NCBI GenBank assembly: GCA_012800145.1
Contig: JAAZJW010000271.1
Span: forward strand, 1 to 10,660
Direction: 5' to 3'
Length of the DNA: 10,660 nt
DNA from: Clostridiales bacterium
Lineage (GTDB): Bacteria; Bacillota; Clostridia; Peptostreptococcales; Natronincolaceae
Made by a program: the position numbers and the translations under genes. This document shows, piece after piece, positions 5,829 through 10,660 of this stretch (position 1 is its first letter; every line of letters starts with the position of its first letter). The notes beneath the pieces are model-generated. The model ran no database searches. It was given only the letters and a program-made list of their open reading frames with translations, and was not told where the DNA came from.

Positions 5829-7471
5829 TGAAAAAAATGATAGGATTGACCCTCGGAAATTGTGTTCATGTAGCGGGTACAATGAATTATCTGGGTTTGG
5901 CGGAAAAGGAGAATTATAAAACGGAATTTGTAGGTATAGGGATAAGTGTAGAAAAGTTGATTAAAATTATTAAGGATAAAAAACCTGATATTGTAGGGCT
6001 ATCATATAGACTTTCACCTGAGCCGCTGAATGGGATTTTAAAGGATTTAAAAGAAAACATAGAAACAAATGAGTGTTTAAAAGATATAGTTTGGTTATTC
6101 GGAGGAACGGAACCCACGGCACTGGTAGCAGAAAAATACAATATATTTGATAAGATATTTTATGGTAACGAAGATATAGATGAAGTGATAGCCTATATAA
6201 AAGGCCAAGAAAATTCGGAAGAGGAAATATACCCGGACAGCCTTATAGAAAGGATCGATTCCAAGTATCCATATCCCATACTGAGACACCATTTAGGGCT
6301 CACATCCAAAGAAAAAACAATAGAAGCAATAGAAAAAATAGCGGATTCAAAGGTTTTGGATGTGATATCCATTGCGCCGGATCAGAATGCACAGGAATTT
6401 TTCTTTGATCAGGAAAATATGGATGAAAGCCTGAGTGGGGCCGGTGGTGTGCCTATTAGGAATGAAAGGGATTTGAGAGATTTATATAATGCAGCTCAAA
6501 AGGGAAATTATCCGTTATTAAGGTCCTATAGTGGAACCAAAAATATATTAAAATTTGCAGAGGTTCTACGAAATACCATAAATAATGCTTGGTGTGCGGT
6601 ACCATTATTTTGGTATTCCGAGCTGGACAAGAGGGGACCAAGGACATTAAAGGAAGCCATAATAGAAAATCAACAGGTCATGGCTTGGCATGGAAAAAGA
6701 AATATACCTGTGGAAGTAAATGACCCACATCATTGGAGCTTGAGGGATGCGCATGATGCGATAGGAGTTGCGGCTGCATATTTGGCAGCGTATAACGCTA
6801 AAAAGATGGGTGTAAAGGACTATATAGCCCAGTTTATGTTCAATGTTCCCGCTTATATTTCTGCGGAAAATGATTTGGGAAAAATGCTGGCTAAAATAGA
6901 ATTGATAGAAAATCTGCAGGATGAAAATTTTAATGTTTATCGTCAGGCTAGAGCGGGACTGGCAAGTTTTCCGGCTGATTTATATCAGGCCAAGGGTCAA
7001 TTAGCTGCCTCCGCGTATTTAGCCATGGCAATCAAGCCCCACATATATCACGTGGTTGGGTTCTGCGAGGCCCATCACGCTGCAGAAGCGGAAGATGTGA
7101 TAGAATCATGCAAAATAGTCAGGGGTATAATTAAAAATGAATTTTTAGGTTCTATAAATCTGGCCGAGGATATGAATGTTCAGAAAAGAAAAAAAGAATT
7201 AATAGAAGAAGCTGAAATTATCTTGGATGGCATAAGATTACTCAACAGGGGAGCAGAAGATCCTCTGTCAGACCCGACCACATTAGTACGGGCGGTAGAA
7301 TCAGGAATATTAGACGCACCACAGCTCAAGGGCAATTCTGTAGCAAGGGGAGAGCTGAAAACAAGAATGGTACAAAGTGCATTGTTTGCTTATGACGAAG
7401 AGAATGCCAGAATAATACCTGAAAAGGAAAGAATAGAAACTATACTGGGAAATATATGTATAAACAAATAG
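5828..7471 (+). CDS. B12-binding-domain protein with glutamate-mutase-E-like barrel
   Basis: This 547-residue protein appears to combine two parts. Residues 1-125 resemble a cobalamin-binding domain (GLTLGNCVHVAG, then DIVGLSYRLSP and WLFGGTEP). The usual DxHxxG motif reads CVHVAG, keeping His14 and Gly17 but with Cys12 in place of Asp. Residues ~150-510 resemble the catalytic barrel of methylaspartate (glutamate) mutase subunit E. Compare NDPHHW (298-303), ASFPADLYQAKG (Phe381-Pro382-Ala383-Asp384), FCEAHHAAEAED (Glu414, His416-His417) and the tail VESGILDAPQLKGNSVARGE (490-509). In known glutamate mutase the two parts are separate proteins. I infer a B12-dependent rearrangement or related radical reaction on an amino-acid substrate, of unknown identity. 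GTG 5828 is set by GGAGGAGG at 5813-5820 and overlaps the upstream stop, indicating translational coupling. Confidence 0.75.
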   Translation: MKKMIGLTLGNCVHVAGTMNYLGLAEKENYKTEFVGIGISVEKLIKIIKDKKPDIVGLSYRLSPEPLNGILKDLKENIETNECLKDIVWLFGGTEPTALVAEKYNIFDKIFYGNEDIDEVIAYIKGQENSEEEIYPDSLIERIDSKYPYPILRHHLGLTSKEKTIEAIEKIADSKVLDVISIAPDQNAQEFFFDQENMDESLSGAGGVPIRNERDLRDLYNAAQKGNYPLLRSYSGTKNILKFAEVLRNTINNAWCAVPLFWYSELDKRGPRTLKEAIIENQQVMAWHGKRNIPVEVNDPHHWSLRDAHDAIGVAAAYLAAYNAKKMGVKDYIAQFMFNVPAYISAENDLGKMLAKIELIENLQDENFNVYRQARAGLASFPADLYQAKGQLAASAYLAMAIKPHIYHVVGFCEAHHAAEAEDVIESCKIVRGIIKNEFLGSINLAEDMNVQKRKKELIEEAEIILDGIRLLNRGAEDPLSDPTTLVRAVESGILDAPQLKGNSVARGELKTRMVQSALFAYDEENARIIPEKERIETILGNICINK

Positions 7472-7491
7472 ATGAAAAACATGGACTCCGA

Positions 7492-7553
7492 TTTTTGTCA
7501 TCCTGAGTCGGACAGAATAAACGGAGCCCCTGAAGGATCTTTTTCATGAAATA
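7492..7553 (+). repeat. Dispersed repeat, copy A
   Basis: Begins TTTTTGTCATCCTGAG and contains CGGACAG, ATAAA, GGAGCCC and GAAGGATCTTTTTC. It matches the segment 108 bases downstream at 56 of 62 positions by eye. ATCCT and AGGAT can pair ahead of the CTTTTTC run, and GGACTCCG just upstream (7483-7490) nearly complements CGGAGCCC. This copy may therefore double as the terminator of the operon ending at 7471. Confidence 0.75.
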
Positions 7554-7599
7554 GCAAAGGGCCATGTGCATGTATCTGTCCTAAAGCATGGTTTCCCGG

Positions 7600-7661
7600 T
7601 TTTTGTCATCCTGAGACGGACAGTATAAATGGAGCCCTCGAAGGATCTTTTTCGTGAAATA
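7600..7661 (+). repeat. Dispersed repeat, copy B
   Basis: Second copy of the 62-base unit, in direct orientation 108 bases from copy A. Similarity weakens after 7661 but continues loosely to about 7676 (CCTGTG). No open frame of note crosses the pair. A third, degenerate relative is at 4276-4328. Confidence 0.75.
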
Positions 7662-7687
7662 TTGCAAGCGACCTGTGTATCAGTCTG

Positions 7688-7713
7688 AAAGGTGGACAAA
7701 TTTGTCCACCTTT
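7688..7713 (+). terminator. Perfect 26-bp palindrome, likely terminator or repeat fragment
   Basis: AAAGGTGGACAAA (7688-7700) is followed immediately by its exact reverse complement (7701-7713), then ATGTTTTT. The stem would have an A/T-rich tip and a short T-tract on each side, compatible with terminating either strand. Twenty bases (7691-7710) match 10615-10634 at both arms (GGTGGACA and GTCCACC), so it may be repeat-derived. An operator role for the promoter 60 bases downstream cannot be excluded. Confidence 0.55.
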
Positions 7714-7750
7714 ATGTTTTTAAATAACAAATTACACTATAATATATAAT

Positions 7751-7782
7751 GACACAAAATCGTCACATTTTTGCTGTATAAT
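7751..7782 (+). promoter_or_regulatory. Regulated promoter of the two-component operon with tandem operator
   Basis: GACACA (7751-7756) and GTCACA (7762-7767) lie 11 bp apart. They are followed after nine bases by the -10 box TATAAT (7777-7782). No good -35 exists; the second half-site occupies that place, as at activator-dependent promoters of OmpR/PhoB-family regulators. The same 32-base architecture is repeated at 9911-9942. This suggests autoregulation by the response regulator encoded 25 bases downstream. Other TATAAT strings at 7738 and 7745 lack partners. Confidence 0.65.
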
Positions 7783-7806
7783 AATAACAGAAGGTGGTGA
7801 AAGCAT

Positions 7807-8484
7807 ATGGCAGGAGGCACAATATTATTGGTAGAAGACGAAAAAAACCTGAGGAAATTGATAAAAACCTATCTGGAAAGAGAAATGATAAATGTTATGG
7901 AAGCGGCAGACGGCAGAGAAGCATTGGAATTATGGGACACAGACAAATATGATTTGGTGATACTGGATGTTATGTTGCCTGAATATGACGGATGGACGGT
8001 TTGTAAGCGAATTCGTCGGGACAGTTATGTGCCTATCATTATGCTTACAGCCAGGGGTGAAGAAGAAGATAAATTATTCGGTTTTGATCTGGGAGTGGAC
8101 GACTACGTCACAAAGCCTTTTAGTGTAAAAGAATTGGTAGCCAGGGTCAAGGCACTGCTAAAAAGAAGTAACCATCAATTATTGACTGAAGTAATAGAGG
8201 TGGGGGATCTGAAGATAGACAAAAAAATGCATCAAGCTTTTTTAGATGGCAAACCCATAGATTTAACACCCAAAGAATATGATTTGTTATTGGTTTTTTT
8301 ACATAATCAGAACCAAGCGTTGACCAGGGAAATTATCCTAGACAATGTTTGGGGGTATGATTATTATGGGGATCTCAGAACAGTCGACACCCATGTAAAA
8401 AGATTGATGAAAAAATTAAAGCGTATGGGTAAGCAAATCATAACCGTAAGGGGTCTGGGATACCGTTTCGAGGTGACAAATTGA
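7807..8484 (+). CDS. OmpR/PhoB-family response regulator
   Basis: The 225-residue protein is a two-domain transcription factor. The receiver domain (about 5-120) shows the acidic pair Glu10-Asp11, the phosphorylation site Asp54 in VILDVMLP, Thr81 in MLTAR and Lys103 in DYVTKPF; all are intact. The C-terminal winged-helix domain (about 128-223) has the family pattern LTPKEYDLLLVFLHNQNQALTR followed by VDTHVKRLMKKL and ITVRGLGYRF. The ATG follows AAGGTGGTGA with good spacing. It overlaps the sensor kinase by four bases (TTGA), so they are translated together. Tandem half-sites 11 bp apart ahead of this gene and ahead of the His-rich gene fit the binding mode of this family. The signal is unknown; assignment to a named pair such as PhoP or ResD would be guesswork. 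Confidence 0.95.
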   Translation: MAGGTILLVEDEKNLRKLIKTYLEREMINVMEAADGREALELWDTDKYDLVILDVMLPEYDGWTVCKRIRRDSYVPIIMLTARGEEEDKLFGFDLGVDDYVTKPFSVKELVARVKALLKRSNHQLLTEVIEVGDLKIDKKMHQAFLDGKPIDLTPKEYDLLLVFLHNQNQALTREIILDNVWGYDYYGDLRTVDTHVKRLMKKLKRMGKQIITVRGLGYRFEVTN

Positions 8485-9908
8485 GAAAACGATCTATTAC
8501 GAGTAAAATATTACTGTTATTCGTTGCATTTACGGTCATAATTATAGGTACTTTTTGGATATTGCAGAGCCAATTTTTAGACCGTTATTATGTATATAGC
8601 AAAATACAGCAGGTAAAGGGCTATGGCATGAAAATCCATGGACAAATCATGAAAGGTAACATAAATGAAGAAACCAATGATTATGTCGAATCTGTTGTAG
8701 AAAAAATTAATGGGCGTATTTTGGTTATCGACCCAAATGATAGGGTTATATATGGGGCGGGAAGGACTCATCATATGAATCGTGCCAATAGAATACCCGA
8801 GGCCTTTTTAAGACAAGCCCGGGAAGGTAAGGTTCAACATTATCTTGTCTCGGGTCAGTCGAAACATATGGAAAGTATGGATCTGTTGACTGTATTGGTT
8901 CCCATTGAAGGCCAAATTTATTTTTTCCAGACTCCTTTACATTCTATAGAGGAAGCGGTAACTATCAGCCAAAGATTTACAATTTATCTGCTTTTTATTG
9001 CCTTTTTTATTGCACTGGTTTTATCATGGTTTTTTTCAAAAACAATTACAAATCCATTGCTACATCTAAATGAAGTGGCTCATCAGATGGGGAAATTGAA
9101 TTTTGATGTAAAATGTGAAGAGGATAGAAAAGATGAAATTGGGGACCTGGGCAGAACATTAAATTTCTTAACGGAAAAACTGAAAGATACAATCGGAGCC
9201 CTTCGTGGAGAATTACAAAAAGAAAAAAGAATAGATAAAATGCGTAAACAATTTATTGCTCGTGTTTCACATGAATTGCAGACACCGATTTCCCTGATAC
9301 GGGGGTATACTGAAGCTCTACAAGATGGTGTAGCTGCAGATAAAAATGAAGAAAAAGAATACTTTTCCATCATTGAGGGCGAAACTATTAAAATGAGCAG
9401 TCTGATAAAAGATTTACTGGATTTAGGGCAGTTGGAATCCGGAAGTTTCAAAATAAATATGGAATCATTTAATATTGTTTCAATGGTTTATCAAAATCTA
9501 TCGAAATTTGAACTGTTTAAAAAGGAAAAAAACCTGGAATTTCGGGTAACCGAGGAAACTGATTGGGAGGATGTCATAGGAGACGAATACAGAATTGAAC
9601 AGGTAATTACGAATTTACTTCAAAATGCAGTAAACCATTGTAATCCCGGTGGGCTGGTAGACATTACAATTCAGGAAGAAGGGGACAAAATTAAAATAAA
9701 CATCTACAATGATGGAGAAAAAATTAATGAAGAGGACAAAGATGGTATCTGGGAAAGTTTTTATAAAACGAAAGAAGACAAAAAAGGGACAGGGCTTGGT
9801 TTAGCAATAGTTAAAAATGTGTTGCAGCTTCACAAAAGTGAATATGGCACAGCAAACCAAGAGGCAGGTGTAACATTCTTTTTTACATTAGACAAAAGTT
9901 TCTCATAA
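8481..9908 (+). CDS. Membrane sensor histidine kinase
   Basis: The 475-residue kinase pairs with the regulator it overlaps. A membrane helix lies at about 9-29 and a second at about 167-187, enclosing an extracytoplasmic sensing domain of ~135 residues. That domain includes ILVIDPNDRVIYG, a PAS/CACHE-like strand pattern, plus THHMNRAN and SKHMESMD. A HAMP domain follows (KTITNPLLHLNEVAHQMG), then a linker helix and the phosphoacceptor box SHELQTPISLIRGYTEAL with His264. The ATPase domain has the N-box NLLQNAVNHC, a degenerate G1 (NDGEKI) and G2 GTGLGLAIVKNVL. The start is TTG 8481, supported by the four-base overlap with the upstream stop and by GAGGTGA just before it. The lack of a cytoplasmic sensor implies that an extracytoplasmic signal is read. 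No ligand can be named; the scattered His/Met residues allow a metal, only as speculation. Confidence 0.94.
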   Translation: MRKRSITSKILLLFVAFTVIIIGTFWILQSQFLDRYYVYSKIQQVKGYGMKIHGQIMKGNINEETNDYVESVVEKINGRILVIDPNDRVIYGAGRTHHMNRANRIPEAFLRQAREGKVQHYLVSGQSKHMESMDLLTVLVPIEGQIYFFQTPLHSIEEAVTISQRFTIYLLFIAFFIALVLSWFFSKTITNPLLHLNEVAHQMGKLNFDVKCEEDRKDEIGDLGRTLNFLTEKLKDTIGALRGELQKEKRIDKMRKQFIARVSHELQTPISLIRGYTEALQDGVAADKNEEKEYFSIIEGETIKMSSLIKDLLDLGQLESGSFKINMESFNIVSMVYQNLSKFELFKKEKNLEFRVTEETDWEDVIGDEYRIEQVITNLLQNAVNHCNPGGLVDITIQEEGDKIKINIYNDGEKINEEDKDGIWESFYKTKEDKKGTGLGLAIVKNVLQLHKSEYGTANQEAGVTFFFTLDKSFS

Positions 9909-9910
9909 TT

Positions 9911-9942
9911 GTCACAGAATTGTCACCTTAAAAGTGTATATT
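9911..9942 (+). promoter_or_regulatory. Regulated promoter of the His-rich secreted protein with tandem operator
   Basis: GTCACA (9911-9916) and GTCACC (9922-9927) form an 11-bp direct repeat (ATTGTCACAGA/ATTGTCACCTT when read two bases earlier). The -10 box TATATT (9937-9942) follows nine bases after the second half-site. Aligned with 7751-7782, 22 of 32 positions agree, with identical spacing. The -35 position is filled by the operator, suggesting activation by the upstream response regulator. It lies right after the kinase stop, so this gene probably has its own induced transcript. Confidence 0.65.
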
Positions 9943-9983
9943 AATATTGCAAGGGAAAATTATAAAAAGTTAGGAGGGGTAAA

Positions 9984-10478
9984 ATGAATAAGAAAACAAA
10001 GGTATTGTTGATAGCATTAGGCTTAGTGGTACTTATGGCGGTACCGGCATTTGCGAGCCAAAGTACATTGGAAAACTACAGATTTTTATGGGGAGCAGGC
10101 CGACAATCAAATCTTGAAACAATAGCTGACAAGGCCGGGGTTCCTGTGGAAGAGCTAATCGAAAAAAGAAAATCAGTATCAAGTTGCAAAGACCTTTTAG
10201 ATGAATACGGTTTGGACGCTGAAGAAATAAGGGAAGCAAGGCTGGAACAACAATTTAAAAAAGTAGATGAAAAGGTCAAAGAAGGCAACATTACTGAAGA
10301 AGAAGGAAAAACAATAAAAGAAAAAATGCAATCCCATAAATTTTTACAAGATTGTAACGGTCCCCATCATGGCAAACGGGAAGGCATGAAACTGAATCTA
10401 AAACATGGGGAAGGTGCTTGCGGGCATAAACATGGAGTAGGCAGGCATCATGGACGAGGCATCAGATTTAGCAAATAA
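9984..10478 (+). CDS. Small secreted protein with His-rich tail
   Basis: The 164-residue protein starts with a Sec signal peptide: MNKKTK, a hydrophobic core, and a probable cut after AFA (Ala24-Ser25). Residues ~35-75 contain a segment like the start of a degenerate anchor domain (LETIADKAGVPVEELIEKRKS). Residues ~85-115 form a charged helix with VKEGNITEEEGKTIKEKM, reminiscent of the DUF2680/YckD type of small exported Firmicute proteins. The last ~40 residues are rich in His and Gly (PHHGKREG, HGEGACGHKHG, GRHHGRG) and hold one Cys. There is no membrane or wall anchor beyond the signal. GGAGGGG is well placed before ATG 9984. Its promoter matches that of the two-component operon immediately upstream, so it is probably a target of that system. 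Metal binding or an envelope-stress (CpxP/Spy-like) role is inference; function is unknown. Confidence 0.85.
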   Translation: MNKKTKVLLIALGLVVLMAVPAFASQSTLENYRFLWGAGRQSNLETIADKAGVPVEELIEKRKSVSSCKDLLDEYGLDAEEIREARLEQQFKKVDEKVKEGNITEEEGKTIKEKMQSHKFLQDCNGPHHGKREGMKLNLKHGEGACGHKHGVGRHHGRGIRFSK

Positions 10479-10536
10479 ACAGTTTAGAAAATGAAATATT
10501 GCGACTTTGTTCGTTATTATGGCAGTTGTAGGGGTA

Positions 10537-10560
10537 GCAGACTGTGTGAAAAGACACAGT
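10537..10560 (+). repeat. Partial copy of the terminal repeat, with hairpin
   Basis: GCAGACTGTGTGAAAA (10537-10552) is identical to 4118-4133, the end of the 123-bp element. Here ACTGTGT (10541-10547) pairs with ACACAGT (10554-10560) to form a short stem around GAAAAG. It is 60 bases after the His-rich gene and may serve as its transcript end, though no U-run follows. Confidence 0.55.
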
Positions 10561-10571
10561 TCCTGCTTTTC

Positions 10572-10658
10572 TGTCATCTGGGATTGTAGGGGCAGACGAC
10601 TCTGTCTGCCCGCGGGTGGACAGGGTCGTCCACCCCTACGATTTTCATAGCAATGACA
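10572..10658 (+). repeat. Nested inverted-repeat element, probably continuing past the window
   Basis: TGTCAT (10572-10577) and ATGACA (10653-10658) form an outer arm. GTAGGGG (10586-10592) pairs with CCCCTAC (10633-10639). Inside are two hairpins: GGCAGAC/GTCTGCC (10591-10597 with 10604-10610) and GGGTGGAC/GTCCACCC (10614-10621 with 10628-10635). The result is a cloverleaf-like palindromic repeat. GC content is well above its surroundings, suggesting dispersed repeat DNA. No gene is seen. Confidence 0.6.
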
Positions 10659-10660
10659 AA

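Noticed and set aside
7492..7661. Possible CRISPR array
   Set aside because: Only two long, imperfect units 108 bases apart, with no short regular repeats, spacers or cas genes.
9083..9451. 122-codon open frame on the - strand
   Set aside because: Antisense to the HAMP and phosphoacceptor region of the kinase, whose motifs are intact in the sense frame.

Overview
The window looks like a chromosomal segment of a low-to-moderate GC Gram-positive bacterium, most likely a member of the Clostridia. The pointers are AT-rich third codon positions, strong Shine-Dalgarno sites, frequent TTG/GTG starts, a lipobox-type binding protein, a lysine riboswitch, a ydaO-type cyclic di-AMP riboswitch, a B12-dependent enzyme and a clostridial-style HD-GYP protein. 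No genus can be named from sequence reading alone. All recognised genes lie on the + strand.

Layout. (1) 31-1080: an HD-GYP protein, a probable c-di-GMP phosphodiesterase with its metal-binding residues intact. (2) 1155-4089: a consensus sigma-A-type promoter, a lysine riboswitch (L box), an intrinsic terminator, and then a polar amino-acid ABC transporter of lipoprotein, permease and ATPase. The riboswitch makes lysine (or a close analogue) the probable substrate. A hairpin between the first two genes could reduce permease/ATPase output relative to the binding protein. (3) 4090-4430: a 123-bp element with perfect 18-bp terminal inverted repeats, then a worn relative of another dispersed repeat. 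(4) 4431-7471: a -10 box, a cyclic di-AMP riboswitch, an intrinsic terminator, and a tightly coupled two-gene operon. The operon encodes an opine-dehydrogenase-like NAD(P) enzyme and a large protein that joins a B12-binding-like domain to a glutamate-mutase-E-like barrel. A 79-codon open frame over the riboswitch is not a gene. (5) 7472-7806: two copies of a dispersed repeat, a perfect 26-bp palindrome and a regulated promoter. (6) 7807-10478: an OmpR/PhoB-type response regulator, its sensor histidine kinase, and a small secreted His-rich protein. (7) 10479-10660: more repeat DNA with nested inverted repeats that probably continues past the window.

How the parts may work together. Region 2 takes up lysine when intracellular lysine is low. 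Region 4 would be switched off by high cyclic di-AMP. Because this second messenger governs potassium and osmolyte balance in Firmicutes, the dehydrogenase/B12 pair may make or break down an amino-acid-derived solute; this is inference. It is the best candidate here for an undescribed pathway. In region 6 the promoter of the two-component operon and the promoter of the His-rich gene share a 32-bp architecture: two GTCACA-like half-sites 11 bp apart, 9 bp upstream of a -10 box. This suggests the response regulator controls both its own operon and the secreted protein, as an envelope or metal stress module.
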